A stretch of 64,000 nt of DNA from Parabacteroides merdae ATCC 43184 (GCF_025151215.1 NZ_CP102286.1:2356001-2420000); one strand, 5' to 3'; numbered from the stretch's first letter, positions 53,165 through 63,946 are shown. Numbers and translations: made by a program. The notes: generated by a model from the letters alone, not told the origin.

Positions 53165-53616
53165 GGTATCTCTATTTCATGGCTTAAATTTAGAGCCTGT
53201 TTAAAAATGATTGAAATCTTTTTTTAAAGAAGTTTCCGTATTAGCCGGATTATTTCTTTTTTAAAGTGACCAAACTTAAAAAAAATGTATCAAACTGATT
53301 TAACGGAAACCGAGTGCAATATATAACAAAAGTGTTGAACCTGCAAGAAAGAGGAAATATGATTCGCGACTGATTTGGAACGCCATATTTTATTTAGTTA
53401 AGACCGGTTGTCAATGGTAGATGCTTCCCCTAGACTTTTCTAGGTGGCAGTTGGTCTATTACTACTATCGTAAATGGGCTTCCCAATTAAACTTTGGTCA
53501 CCATAGCCAATATGCATGACAGAAAAGCCGCATACTTACTGATAACAGAGAGGGAATTCCTAATAAATACAAAGAAAAACAGTAACAGCCGATTTATTTT
53601 ATTTGTCCGCATCTCC
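53165..53616. other. Gene-free region with one small hairpin
   Basis: No convincing open frame on either strand. CCTAG (53430-53434) and CTAGG (53441-53445) form a short hairpin around ACTTTT. The rest is AT-rich. No T-run, recognised RNA gene or repeat was seen. Confidence 0.4.
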
Positions 53617-53647
53617 TTGCAGCATTGACCAAAAGCCTGTATCTTTG
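53617..53647 (+). promoter_or_regulatory. Promoter of the RluA-family gene
   Basis: TTG at 53617-53619 and TATCTTTG at 53640-53647 are 20 bp apart and match the Bacteroidetes consensus. This excludes an upstream ATG at 53625 as start. Confidence 0.75.
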
Positions 53648-53669
53648 TAAACTATATATAATTAGGAAT

Positions 53670-54581
53670 ATGGCAAGACGCTCAGAATACAGAGGCACAG
53701 ATAGATCCAGAGCCCCTCGAGGACGTAAAGTTACAGTGAAAGAAGAGAATACGTTACTTCCTTTCCTGTTCGGTCTTTTAAACGAACAAAGTAAAAGTTC
53801 AGTCAAGGCACTACTCGCCCACGGACAGATTTCAGTCAATGGCACGGTAACCTCCCAGTTCAACACGCCGCTCACACCGGGCAACGAGGTGTTAATCAGC
53901 TACGAACGGGGAAAAGTCGAGTTCAACAATCCACTGCTCACAATTGTTTGGGAAGACGACGACCTGATAGTCGTAAACAAGAAAGAAGGCTTACTTTCGG
54001 TTTCCAGCACGCGCGTGAAGGAACGGACAGCTCTTCATCTGCTCAGCGAATATGTCAAGAAGACAGATCCACGTAACAAGATATTCGTGCTCCATCGCCT
54101 GGACCGCGACACTTCGGGGCTGATGATGTTCGCCAAGAATCTGCAAGTGCAAAAGGCATTGCAATCGAACTGGAACTCTGCCATCACGGCACGCACATAC
54201 GTGGCCGTAGTGGAAGGACGCCCTGAGAAAGATTCCGACCTAATCGTCTCCAACCTGACCGAAAATGCAAAGATGCAGGTGTATGTGACAGCCGAAGGAG
54301 ACGGGAAAGAGGCGATCACCCGCTACCGCCTGCTGCACAGCAACGGAGCCTACTCGCTGTTGGAACTCGACCTGGAGACAGGACGCAAGAACCAGATACG
54401 CGCACAGATGCAATCAATCGGACACTCCATCGCCGGCGATTACAAGTATGGTGCGGAGACAGATCCTACCGGACGGCTGATGCTTCACGCCCGACGGCTC
54501 AACTTCATTCATCCGGTAACAGGCGAAGAGATGCATTTCGAAACACGCATTCCTGATAAATTTACCTCTTTAGCTAAATAA
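53670..54581 (+). CDS. RluA-family pseudouridine synthase
   Basis: A 303-residue enzyme that converts specific uridines in rRNA or tRNA to pseudouridine. An N-terminal S4-like RNA-binding section (SVKALLAHGQISVNGTVTSQ) precedes the catalytic domain with HRLDRDTSGLMMFAKN, which holds the catalytic Asp, and the C-terminal GRKNQIRAQMQSIGHSIAGD. The start at 53670 is chosen because the longer frame starts between the -33 and -7 boxes. Which uridine is modified cannot be read from sequence. dsbD follows 19 bp downstream and may share the transcript. Confidence 0.92.
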   Translation: MARRSEYRGTDRSRAPRGRKVTVKEENTLLPFLFGLLNEQSKSSVKALLAHGQISVNGTVTSQFNTPLTPGNEVLISYERGKVEFNNPLLTIVWEDDDLIVVNKKEGLLSVSSTRVKERTALHLLSEYVKKTDPRNKIFVLHRLDRDTSGLMMFAKNLQVQKALQSNWNSAITARTYVAVVEGRPEKDSDLIVSNLTENAKMQVYVTAEGDGKEAITRYRLLHSNGAYSLLELDLETGRKNQIRAQMQSIGHSIAGDYKYGAETDPTGRLMLHARRLNFIHPVTGEEMHFETRIPDKFTSLAK

Positions 54582-54600
54582 CAAAAATAGTAAAAATAAT

Positions 54601-56694
54601 ATGAAGAAGCTCTTTAGTACCTTGATGTTGGTGCTTGTCGCACTGACCGTACAGGCACAGATTCTCCAGCCTGTAAAATGGAAGATACAACTGAACGACT
54701 CCGGCTCCGCAGAGAAAGAGATCGTTTTTACCGCTACTGCCGATAAAGGCTGGCATTTGTATGACCAGGACTTGCCGGAAGGAGGCCCTGTCTCCACTTC
54801 GTTCACATTCGAGACACTGAAAGGAGCCGAGCTGATCGGCAAACCGACTTCATCTGTCAAACCGACCACCGTATACGACGAACTGTTCGCCATGAACCTG
54901 CGTTGGTATCCAGGGACCGTTTCGTTCACCCAAAAGTTCAAAGTGACCGACCCAGCCAAGTTCAAAGCCGAAGGTGAAGTGGAATTTATGGCTTGCAACG
55001 ACGAGACTTGTCTGCCCCCCGATCGCGTCAGTTTTTCGTTCGACAAAAAGAATATAAAGATGACAGCCGCCGCCGAAACAGTGGTCGAAAAACCGGAAGT
55101 CGAACAAGACGATGTGACAGCCGTGCAGCCGGATACTGAAAAAGTGGTGGAAGAAGTGGCCGAGCTGAAGGCTCCCGCCCCTGTTACCAACAAGGACAAA
55201 GCAGAGAACAGGCCAGTCCGCGCCTCCAACGAGCTGACCGACGACGCAGCCCTCTGGACTCCTGTCATCGACCAGTTGAAGGCATTCGGCGACACGACGG
55301 TTTCAGCAACCGACACATCTTGGTTGTTCATCTTCTTCGCCGGTTTCCTGGGTGGATTGATCGCCTTGCTGACACCTTGCGTATGGCCGATGATCCCGAT
55401 GACGGTCAGCTTCTTCCTTAAACGGACGAAGGACCGCAAGAAGGCGATACGAGATGCGATGACGTACGGACTTTCAATCATTGTGATTTATCTGGTGATG
55501 GGATTGCTGATTACGGGTATATTCGGGGCAAGTGCGCTGAACGACCTGTCGACGAATGCGATCTTCAATATCATATTCTTCTTGTTGTTAGTAGTCTTTG
55601 CCATCTCTTTCTTCGGAGCGTTCGAAATGGTATTACCCTCCTCCTGGACGAATAAACTGGACACGAAGGCGGATTCGACGACGGGCATTATCAGTATTTT
55701 CTTCATGTCGTTCACGTTGGTGTTGGTTTCCTTCTCTTGCACAGGTCCGATTATCGGGACTTTGCTGGTACAGGCTGCTTCGATGGGAACGGCGGTAGGA
55801 CCGGCCATCGGCATGTTCGGTTTCGCTTTGGCATTGTCTATTCCGTTCAGCCTTTTCGCCATCTTCCCGAACATGCTGCAAAGCATGCCGAAATCCGGAG
55901 GCTGGCTGAACTCCGTCAAGGTGGTGTTAGGCTTCCTTGAACTGGCACTGGCGCTGAAGTTCCTTTCGGTTGCCGACCTGGCTTACGGATGGCGCTTGCT
56001 GGACCGCGAAGTGTTTATCGTGCTTTGGATCGTGATCTTTATCCTGTTGGGTTGTTACCTGTTGGGTAAGATCAAGTTCAGCCACGACAGCGACCTTCCG
56101 TACGTATCCGTGCCGCGCCTGTTCATGGCGATCATTTCTTTCTCTTTTGCCGTTTATATGGTTCCGGGCCTTTGGGGGGCTCCTCTAAAAGCGATCAGTG
56201 CTTTCGCTCCTCCCTTGTACACTCAGGATTTCAACCTGTACAACAGTGAAGTGCATGCTGCTTTTGACGATTACGAAACCGGTATGGCTTATGCCAAGAA
56301 GGTGAACAAGCCGGTCATGATCGATTTCTCCGGTTTCGGTTGCGTGAACTGCCGCAAGATGGAAGCATCCGTTTGGACCGACCCGAAAGTGAAACAGATA
56401 TTGGAAAATGATTATGTCTTGATCACCTTGATGGTCGATGATAAGACGAAGCTGCCGCAGCCGATCACAATCGAAGAGCATGGCAAGACTCGCAAATTGA
56501 AAACAATCGGCGACAAATGGAGTTACTTGCAACGTAGTAAGTTCGGTGCAAACGCCCAACCGTTTTACATTCTGCTGAATGCCGAAGGCAAACCGCTCGG
56601 CCCGTCGTATGCATTTAACGAAAGTGTCCCCGACTATATCAAATTCCTGGAAAACGGGCTGAAGGTATTTAAAGAACAAGAAAAGAATAAATAA
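54601..56694 (+). CDS. dsbD: Thiol:disulfide interchange protein DsbD
   Basis: A 697-residue inner-membrane electron carrier that passes reducing power from cytoplasmic thioredoxin to periplasmic proteins. After a signal peptide (about residues 1-19) comes an N-terminal beta domain with the Cys pair in FMACNDETCLPPD (about residues 130-140). A linker leads to the membrane domain of about eight segments beginning IFFAGFLGGLIALLTPCVWP, with the second membrane Cys in VLVSFSCTGPIIG. The C-terminal thioredoxin domain has Cys581-Val-Asn-Cys584 in GFGCVNCRKME. All three redox pairs are present. Plausible clients are the TlpA-like lipoproteins such as that at 51713. Confidence 0.93.
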   Translation: MKKLFSTLMLVLVALTVQAQILQPVKWKIQLNDSGSAEKEIVFTATADKGWHLYDQDLPEGGPVSTSFTFETLKGAELIGKPTSSVKPTTVYDELFAMNLRWYPGTVSFTQKFKVTDPAKFKAEGEVEFMACNDETCLPPDRVSFSFDKKNIKMTAAAETVVEKPEVEQDDVTAVQPDTEKVVEEVAELKAPAPVTNKDKAENRPVRASNELTDDAALWTPVIDQLKAFGDTTVSATDTSWLFIFFAGFLGGLIALLTPCVWPMIPMTVSFFLKRTKDRKKAIRDAMTYGLSIIVIYLVMGLLITGIFGASALNDLSTNAIFNIIFFLLLVVFAISFFGAFEMVLPSSWTNKLDTKADSTTGIISIFFMSFTLVLVSFSCTGPIIGTLLVQAASMGTAVGPAIGMFGFALALSIPFSLFAIFPNMLQSMPKSGGWLNSVKVVLGFLELALALKFLSVADLAYGWRLLDREVFIVLWIVIFILLGCYLLGKIKFSHDSDLPYVSVPRLFMAIISFSFAVYMVPGLWGAPLKAISAFAPPLYTQDFNLYNSEVHAAFDDYETGMAYAKKVNKPVMIDFSGFGCVNCRKMEASVWTDPKVKQILENDYVLITLMVDDKTKLPQPITIEEHGKTRKLKTIGDKWSYLQRSKFGANAQPFYILLNAEGKPLGPSYAFNESVPDYIKFLENGLKVFKEQEKNK

Positions 56695-56733
56695 CATCTT
56701 ATAGGCTGTGTGTTAAAAAGATAGAGAATTCAA

Positions 56734-56767
56734 TCTCTTGCCGGGGAATTCATCCCCCGGCAAGAGA
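56734..56767. repeat. Perfect GC-rich hairpin between dsbD and mazG
   Basis: CTCTTGCCGGGG (56735-56746) pairs with CCCCGGCAAGAG (56755-56766) over 12 bp around AATTCATC. A purine-rich AAAGATG follows rather than a T-run, so it is not a standard plus-strand terminator. Confidence 0.7.
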
Positions 56768-56815
56768 AAGATGAAATTTGACACACCTCCTTCCTCTCCA
56801 ACCAAACAACTAAAA

Positions 56816-57601
56816 ATGGCAACAAAACAAGAAAAGATGGAAGCCTTCGGACAGCTGCTCGACATTCTGGACGAGCTTCGTGTGAAATGTCCGTGGGACC
56901 GTAAGCAAACGAACGAAAGTCTTCGCACGAATACGATCGAAGAGACTTACGAATTATGCGATGCCATCATGAAAGATGACAACAATAACATCAAAAAAGA
57001 ATTGGGCGACCTGCTCCTGCACATTGTCTTCTATGCCAAGATCGGTGAAGAAAAAGCGGCGTTCGACATCAAAGACGTGTGCGACAGCCTTTGCCAGAAA
57101 CTGATCTACCGCCATCCGCATGTCTTCGGAAACGCTCAGGCCGAAACAGCCGGCAAGGTTGAACAGAGCTGGGAACAACTCAAACTAAAGGAAAAAGGCG
57201 GCAACAAGACAGTTCTCGAAGGTGTCCCCACTTCACTTCCTTCCGTAGTCAAAGCTCACCGCATCCAGGACAAAGCCCGCAACGTGGGTTTCGACTGGGA
57301 ACAACGCGACCAGGTCTGGGATAAGGTGCACGAAGAGTTTACCGAACTGAAGACTGAAATCGACAAGATGGATGCAGATAAGATGGAAGCAGAGTTCGGA
57401 GACCTGTTCTTCAGTCTGATCAACGCAGCCCGCCTTTATAAGATCAATCCGGACAATGCCTTGGAACGCACAAACCAGAAATTCACCCGCCGTTTCAACT
57501 ATTTGGAAGAGCATACTATCAAAGAAGGCAAGTCATTAAAGGATATGTCTTTGGAAGAAATGGACCGGATCTGGAACGAAGCAAAAGCGAAAGGGCTATA
57601 A
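56816..57601 (+). CDS. mazG: Nucleoside triphosphate pyrophosphohydrolase MazG
   Basis: A 261-residue enzyme that hydrolyses NTPs and dNTPs to monophosphates, a housecleaning role that also limits ppGpp-related stress. The first MazG domain shows CPWDRKQTNESLRTNTIEE (the EExxE helix) and KKELGDLLLHIVFYAK; the second shows VHEEFTELKTEI and AEFGDLFFSLINAARL. The start at 56816 (MATKQEKMEAF) fits the family; the longer frame from 56738 runs through the intergenic hairpin and is rejected. Full length. Confidence 0.93.
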   Translation: MATKQEKMEAFGQLLDILDELRVKCPWDRKQTNESLRTNTIEETYELCDAIMKDDNNNIKKELGDLLLHIVFYAKIGEEKAAFDIKDVCDSLCQKLIYRHPHVFGNAQAETAGKVEQSWEQLKLKEKGGNKTVLEGVPTSLPSVVKAHRIQDKARNVGFDWEQRDQVWDKVHEEFTELKTEIDKMDADKMEAEFGDLFFSLINAARLYKINPDNALERTNQKFTRRFNYLEEHTIKEGKSLKDMSLEEMDRIWNEAKAKGL

Positions 57602-57695
57602 AAACAAAAGGGGAACCGACATCACGTCGCCACCCCTCCCTTAACTTAAACGCCAAAACTAAATCTAAACAAAAAACACAAATAATGATAATATT

Positions 57696-58166
57696 TTATT
57701 TCTTTCTATTCTCTTCTTTTCTATCGTCTCCTCCTCTCATAAATTCCCGCGCAAACTTTCCTTCCGCACGTTTATATCTATAAAGTTTCTTTGGAGACAA
57801 TATCTTTTTAAACTTTTCATAATACTCCTTTTCCAACTGTGCCTGCCTCATGTTCACGCTCACACACTCATCAATCACCTTCAAGTAATCAGCATCGGTT
57901 GCATTTTCATTATGCTTTAAATCTTTGGATAGTTTACGACATTCACGACCGGCCTCAAACATCTTTTCTTGCAGTTCGTTACAAAGAGGTATAAATGATG
58001 CTGCCTCTTCCGGGGTTAACCCCATCTCTGCCGTAATAAAAGCATTCTTCTTAGCAAAGAACGCTTCTCTATCAAAATTGCGATGCTGTTTCCCACTTTG
58101 AGCGTGAGCACTGAATGAGAACACAACTGAACACGCCACAAATGTAATAAAAAATATTTTATTCAT
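57696..58166 (-). CDS. Small exported helical protein, Spy/CpxP-like
   Basis: A 156-residue exported protein with a signal peptide ending near AHAQ (residue 23). The mature protein is helical and highly charged: FFAKKNAFITAEMGLTPEEA, LCNELQEKMFEAGRECRKLS and KKILSPKKLYRYKRAEGKF. The layout (LTPEEA motif, long helices, a basic Arg/Lys tail) resembles Spy/CpxP periplasmic chaperones and metal sensors. It is the last gene behind an ECF sigma and a small membrane protein, so it may be the periplasmic sensor or the effector of that unit. Similarity is structural and not certain. Confidence 0.65.
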   Translation of the reverse strand: MNKIFFITFVACSVVFSFSAHAQSGKQHRNFDREAFFAKKNAFITAEMGLTPEEAASFIPLCNELQEKMFEAGRECRKLSKDLKHNENATDADYLKVIDECVSVNMRQAQLEKEYYEKFKKILSPKKLYRYKRAEGKFAREFMRGGDDRKEENRKK

Positions 58167-58214
58167 ACAAGCATTCTTTCAAAAATATTTTGTCAAACTT
58201 TATTTTTTTTCAAT

Positions 58215-58604
58215 TTATTCGGTTTCCCCTATTTCTTCTGCCAATATATAACCGGCATATTGCTCTTCCAGGTACTCCAAGTATTCTTCATCCTCGGCCG
58301 CTTGCAAAGCAGAAACTGAGGCTGGAGACACTTCTGTTTTTACGAGTAGCGAGTCGGTTTTCGCCGCTTTATCTTCGGATCCGACCAAAACTTTAAAAAA
58401 CAACCCCAATCCGGCAAAAACGGCTGCCATATATAACCAGGGACGAACACGATCCATCAAGGAAACCTTTTTCACCTCCTCTTCAGGCTCTCTTTCGGGA
58501 AGCTGACTCATAATGTTTGCCGTCAATCCCTCCATATACCCCTCAGGTACAGTAAAAGGATTTTTCCCTTTAAGACGGTCCAGATTGTTTTGTTCTGTTT
58601 TCAT
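58215..58604 (-). CDS. Small single-pass membrane protein, probable anti-sigma factor
   Basis: A 129-residue protein with a cytoplasmic N-terminal part of about 50 residues (NPFTVPEGYMEGLTANIMSQ), one membrane segment at about 54-72 (PWLYMAAVFAGLGLFFKVLV), and an acidic periplasmic tail of about 55 residues (EDEEYLEYLEEQYAGYILAE). Position directly behind an ECF sigma gene and this topology are those of anti-sigma factors. No conserved anti-sigma signature such as a zinc site is visible. The acidic tail could contact the basic Spy-like protein encoded downstream. Confidence 0.65.
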   Translation of the reverse strand: MKTEQNNLDRLKGKNPFTVPEGYMEGLTANIMSQLPEREPEEEVKKVSLMDRVRPWLYMAAVFAGLGLFFKVLVGSEDKAAKTDSLLVKTEVSPASVSALQAAEDEEYLEYLEEQYAGYILAEEIGETE

Positions 58605-58650
58605 ATCATCTCTCTTTTATGTTCTTTTGACAAATGGTAACACGAAAGGT

Positions 58651-59202
58651 TTAAATGTCTTTTGTTAAAAACTCCTCTACTTTCTTCACCGCATGATGAT
58701 AGGAAGCTTTTAAAGCGCCTACGGAAGTTCCGAAAATCTCAGACATATCTTCATATTTCATATCGTCAAAATATTTCATATTAAAAACGGCACGCTGTTT
58801 CTCCGGCAATGTCAGGATGGCTTTCTGCAGTTTCATCTGTGCGGCATCCCCGTCGAAATATTCGTCTCCTTTCAGGCGCTCCAGCAAAAACACGTCCGTA
58901 TCGTCAATCGAGACATTGTTCTGCACACGCTGGCGGTTCAGAAAGGTTATACATTCGTTTATCGCAATCTTATACAACCAAGTCGACAACTTCGCCTCTC
59001 CCCGAAAATAGTCGATATTCATCCAGGCTTTCAGGAATGTATTCTGCAATAAGTCGTTGGCATCGTCATGGTCCAACACCATCTTTCGTATCTGCCAATA
59101 CAACTTCTCCCCGTAGAAATTGACAACCTGCGCGAAGGCATCACGTTGATGCGCCGGATCACGTAATTGTTTTATTATCTCTTCCTCTATATATTGTTGC
59201 AT
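58651..59202 (-). CDS. ECF-type RNA polymerase sigma factor
   Basis: A 183-residue ECF sigma factor. Region 2 includes DHDDANDLLQNTFLKAWMNI and FRGEAKLSTWLYKIAINECI; region 4 includes LPEKQRAVFNMKYFDDMKYE and ALKASYHHAVKKVEEFL. It leads an operon of sigma, small membrane protein and Spy-like exported protein with gaps of 46 and 48 bp. It is not near a SusCD pair and so belongs to an envelope-stress-type unit rather than to nutrient sensing. The promoter is not evident and may be autoregulated. Confidence 0.92.
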   Translation of the reverse strand: MQQYIEEEIIKQLRDPAHQRDAFAQVVNFYGEKLYWQIRKMVLDHDDANDLLQNTFLKAWMNIDYFRGEAKLSTWLYKIAINECITFLNRQRVQNNVSIDDTDVFLLERLKGDEYFDGDAAQMKLQKAILTLPEKQRAVFNMKYFDDMKYEDMSEIFGTSVGALKASYHHAVKKVEEFLTKDI

Positions 59203-59357
59203 TCCTACTCACTAATTTGGGGTAAATATAAGAAAATAATCATTATCTCCTTCCGTTCCCCTTCTATAAGAGACGGAAATAATGGTTCAAAGTTTAATCG
59301 AACCTCATAAGGGAATATAAAAAAAGCGGACAACCATATAAGTCATCCGCTTTGAAG

Positions 59358-59439
59358 TGCCCAGAACAGGACTCGAACCTGCATGCCTCTCGACACACGC
59401 ACCTGAAACGTGCGCGTCTACCAATTCCGCCACCTGGGC
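59358..59439 (-). tRNA. tRNA-Leu (anticodon CAG)
   Basis: On the minus strand the acceptor is GCCCAGG with a matching TTCTGGGC end. The anticodon stem CACGT/GCGTG encloses TTCAGGT, giving CAG, and a long class II variable arm follows. The T stem GCAGG/CCTGT encloses TTCGAGT. Discriminator A; no encoded CCA. It aligns with E. coli tRNA-Leu(CAG) through the D and anticodon arms as I remember that sequence. Confidence 0.93.
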
Positions 59440-59534
59440 AATTCAGCACTTTTCAGTGAAGCAATCTCTCTTGATTGCGGTTGCAAAGGTAGCAACTTTT
59501 TTGAAACTGCCAAACTGTAACCATACTTTTTAAA

Positions 59535-59576
59535 TAAAAAAACGGCCACCTCCCTTTCGGGAAGCAGCCGTTTCAG
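59535..59576 (-). terminator. Intrinsic terminator behind groL
   Basis: On the minus strand AAACGGCTGCTTCCC and GGGAGGTGGCCGTTT pair around GAAA with a small mismatch, followed by TTTTATTTA. It lies 22 bp behind the groL stop codon. Confidence 0.88.
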
Positions 59577-59597
59577 ATTTTATGCTTATGGGAAGAA

Positions 59598-61271
<1,674 letters not shown>

Positions 61272-61272
61272 T

Positions 61273-61307
61273 TAATTGTCAATTATCCACTATCAATTGT
61301 CAATTGT
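61273..61307. repeat. AATTGTCAATT repeat between groS and groL
   Basis: AATTGTCAATT at 61274 and again at about 61296, with ATCCACTATC between. It is the same motif family as at 7242-7275. Here it lies inside the groSL transcript, so it would be transcribed and could fold. Confidence 0.6.
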
Positions 61308-61577
61308 TTAGATAATAGCCAAAATATCAGACTGACGCATGATAAGATATTTTTCACCGTCCAGTTCGATTTCCGTACCTGCATACTTGCCGTACAGTAC
61401 AGTGTCGCCATTCTTTACAACCATTTCTTCATCCTTTGTTCCGTTACCTACGGCGACAACTTCACCTTTTAAAGGTTTTTCTTTTGCTGAATCGGGAATA
61501 ATGATTCCGCCAAGTGTCTTTTCTTCTGCTGCAGCAGGCTTAATCAGCACTCTGTCTGCTAATGGTCTAATGTTCAT
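61308..61577 (-). CDS. groS: Co-chaperonin GroES
   Basis: An 89-residue lid of the GroEL chamber: [20 protein letters not shown], then [20 protein letters not shown] (part of the mobile loop and barrel), and [14 protein letters not shown] sequence visible as [20 protein letters not shown]. The start at 61577 is fixed by homology to the GroES N-terminus; the longer frame from 61691 adds 38 residues with no counterpart in the family. It is first in the groSL operon. Confidence 0.97.
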   Translation of the reverse strand: MNIRPLADRVLIKPAAAEEKTLGGIIIPDSAKEKPLKGEVVAVGNGTKDEEMVVKNGDTVLYGKYAGTEIELDGEKYLIMRQSDILAII

Positions 61578-61718
61578 CGTTGTATATTTTTTAGTTGTTA
61601 ATAATATTACGTTAATCTTGTGCTTTCTTATCGCACATAAACGTCTATGCGAATACTGTGCCAAAACTGTTGTCAGGAAAAAGACTGACAATTTTGCATT
61701 TTAGAAAGACAGACAATG

Positions 61719-61748
61719 CAAATATATCTGACAGGATGACCATCCTGT
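61719..61748 (-). promoter_or_regulatory. groSL promoter with an adjoining perfect palindrome
   Basis: CAAATATA (61719-61726) reads TATATTTG on the minus strand, a full -7 match 142 bp before the groS start. Directly upstream on that strand, ACAGGATG-AC-CATCCTGT (61731-61748) is a perfect 8-bp dyad where the -7/-33 spacer would lie. No CIRCE element (TTAGCACTC dyad) is visible. The dyad could be the operator for heat-shock control. Confidence 0.55.
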
Positions 61749-61751
61749 TAC

Positions 61752-61796
61752 AAAAAAACTTCCCCATTACAACAAGAAAATGAATGGGGAAGTTCA
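61752..61796 (-). terminator. Intrinsic terminator behind hisS
   Basis: On the minus strand AACTTCCCCATT and AATGGGGAAGTT pair perfectly over 12 bp, followed by TTTTTTG. It lies 60 bp behind the hisS stop codon and only a few bases upstream of the groSL promoter palindrome. Confidence 0.92.
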
Positions 61797-61856
61797 ATTA
61801 TCAGTCTATTTATAGTAGAAACGGGTGTACCTAAAGGCACAAAATTGAAATTGCAG

Positions 61857-63212
61857 CTAGAATCTTTCGATCAGTTCTTCTAATGTGACAAGAGACTGTT
61901 CGCCTGTCAACATGTTTTTCAGATTGATCTTGCCTTCATTTATTTCGTTTTCACCGACAATCGCCACAAACGGGATCTTTTTCGTATCGGCATATCCCAT
62001 CTGCTTCTTCATTTTGGCTGATTCAGGATACAACTCCGTACGGATACCGGCAGCACGCACTTTCGAGATCAGAGGCAACAAATAGTTTTCTTCCTTCTCG
62101 CCGAAATTCACGAACAACAGTTGCGTGGTCTTCAAAGAATCAACCGGATAAAGTTCCAACTGGTTTAGAACATCGAAAATACGATCGGCACCGAAGGAAA
62201 TTCCGACACCTGACATACCGTCCATACCAAACACACCGGTCAAATTGTCATAGCGTCCGCCCCCCGTGATACTTCCGATCTGGACATCCAACGCTTTCAC
62301 TTCGAAGATAGCACCCGTATAGTAGTTCAGACCGCGTGCCAACGTCAGATCCAGTTCCAAATCAGCTGTCAGCTCTAACTTCTCGATGCGGTCCAGGATA
62401 AATTCCATCTCGGCAATACCTTTCATCGCTATTTCCGATGCTGCCAGTTCCTTTTTCAAAACAGCCAGCTTTTCACGATTCGTACCTTTCAGCATAATGA
62501 TCGGCTGCAAACGGGCTATCGCACCTTCAGACAATTCTTTAGAACGCAATTCATCATTTACATTATCCAGACCGATCTTATCCAGTTTATCTATAGCGAC
62601 CGTAATATCGACAATCTTATCGGCTTCACCGATTATCTCGGCAATGCCGGAAAGAATCTTACGGTTGTTCATCTTGATACAGACACGGATTCCGAAACGG
62701 CGGAATACCTCATCCATAATCTGGATCAGCTCGACTTCATTTACCAACGAATCGGAACCTACCACATCTCCATCACATTGGTAAAACTCACGGTAACGAC
62801 CTTTCTGCGGACGATCGGCACGCCATACCGGCTGTATCTGGTAACGCTTGAATGGGAAAGCGATATCATTACGGTGCTGTACCACATAACGGGCAAAAGG
62901 AACCGTCAGGTCATAACGCAAACCCTTCTCGCAAGCTTTCATTCCGAATCTTACGGCATTGCGCTCCGACAGTTCTTCATCCGTTATTCCGGAAAAGCAA
63001 TCGCCGGAATTTAATATTTTGAAAAGCAACTTATCGCCTTCTTCTCCATACTTGCCCATCAGCGTAGACAGGTTTTCCATAGCCGGCGTTTCGATCTGCT
63101 GAAATCCGTACAGATGATATACTTCGCGGATAGTATTGAATATATAATTACGCTTCGCCATTTCTTCTGGCGAAAAATCTCTTGTTCCTTTAGGGATAGA
63201 CGGCTTTTGCAT
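61857..63212 (-). CDS. hisS: Histidyl-tRNA synthetase
   Basis: A 451-residue class II synthetase that charges tRNA-His. Motif 1 includes [15 protein letters not shown], motif 2 [20 protein letters not shown] with [12 protein letters not shown], and the histidine-specific [19 protein letters not shown] is present, as is motif 3 GGGRYDNL with [13 protein letters not shown]. The C-terminal anticodon-binding domain ends at [15 protein letters not shown]. Complete. Confidence 0.97.
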   Translation of the reverse strand: MQKPSIPKGTRDFSPEEMAKRNYIFNTIREVYHLYGFQQIETPAMENLSTLMGKYGEEGDKLLFKILNSGDCFSGITDEELSERNAVRFGMKACEKGLRYDLTVPFARYVVQHRNDIAFPFKRYQIQPVWRADRPQKGRYREFYQCDGDVVGSDSLVNEVELIQIMDEVFRRFGIRVCIKMNNRKILSGIAEIIGEADKIVDITVAIDKLDKIGLDNVNDELRSKELSEGAIARLQPIIMLKGTNREKLAVLKKELAASEIAMKGIAEMEFILDRIEKLELTADLELDLTLARGLNYYTGAIFEVKALDVQIGSITGGGRYDNLTGVFGMDGMSGVGISFGADRIFDVLNQLELYPVDSLKTTQLLFVNFGEKEENYLLPLISKVRAAGIRTELYPESAKMKKQMGYADTKKIPFVAIVGENEINEGKINLKNMLTGEQSLVTLEELIERF

Positions 63213-63240
63213 GATTCACTAATTTATATTATTTAGGCTG

Positions 63241-63248
63241 CAAAGGTA
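63241..63248 (-). promoter_or_regulatory. -7 box of hisS
   Basis: CAAAGGTA on the plus strand reads TACCTTTG on the minus strand, 29 bp upstream of hisS and inside the 47-bp gap behind the protease gene. Confidence 0.55.
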
Positions 63249-63259
63249 ATGCTTCCTGT

Positions 63260-63946
63260 TTAATCCCGGCTTCTTCCCCCCAGGAAAATCATGATATAAT
63301 ATAATAATGTAGCAAGCGAACCCAAGGCAGCCACTACATACGTGTAAGCAGCAGAACGCAAAGCATCTTCAGCCTTGTCATGCGTATAGACATTTGTGAT
63401 GCCGGCATTGCTCAACCAGACCAAAGCCCGCTGGCTGGCATTGATCTCGACCGGTAGTGTAATGAAACTGAATAAAGTCGTCGATGCAAAAAGAATAATA
63501 CCAAACAGCATCAACTGGGGAAACGTATTAATCAACAGCATACCACCCAACAGCACCCATGTCATAATGTTGGAAGCAAAGCTGACGACCGGAACCAAAG
63601 CCGAACGCATCCGAAGAGGCGCATAAGCCGTAGCATGCTGGACAGCGTGTCCGCATTCATGAGCTGCAACGGCTGCGGCAGCAATACTGTTACTGTAATA
63701 AACCGATTCACTCAGATTGACGGTCTGGTTTGCCGGATTATAATGATCCGTCAAATGTCCGGGAGTGGAAATCACCTTTACGTCATAAATCCCGTTATCA
63801 TGCAACATCTTTTCAGCCACATCCTTTCCTGTCATACCATTCGGCATAGGAATCTTGGAATATTTTTCAAACTTGTTCTGGAGTCTGGAAGAAACCAACC
63901 AGCTAAGAAGGGCAAAACCGATAAATATAATCCAATACATGCTCAT
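63260..63946 (-). CDS. Zinc metallopeptidase, YugP-like
   Basis: A 228-residue inner-membrane protease. One N-terminal membrane segment (YWIIFIGFALLSWLV) precedes the zinc site HECGHAVQHATAY (HExxH), and two to three further hydrophobic segments follow (IMTWVLLGGMLLINTF, MLFGIILFASTTLFSF, VAALGSLATLLYYIMIFL). The pattern matches the neutral zinc metallopeptidase family of YugP. No substrate is known for it. It precedes hisS on the same strand. Confidence 0.88.
   Translation of the reverse strand: MSMYWIIFIGFALLSWLVSSRLQNKFEKYSKIPMPNGMTGKDVAEKMLHDNGIYDVKVISTPGHLTDHYNPANQTVNLSESVYYSNSIAAAAVAAHECGHAVQHATAYAPLRMRSALVPVVSFASNIMTWVLLGGMLLINTFPQLMLFGIILFASTTLFSFITLPVEINASQRALVWLSNAGITNVYTHDKAEDALRSAAYTYVVAALGSLATLLYYIMIFLGGRSRD

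Noticed and set aside
53625..53669. Upstream start of the RluA-family gene
   Set aside because: It falls between the -33 and -7 boxes and adds 15 residues foreign to the family.
61578..61691. Extended N-terminus of GroES
   Set aside because: GroES starts at [10 protein letters not shown]; the 38 extra codons have no counterpart in the family.
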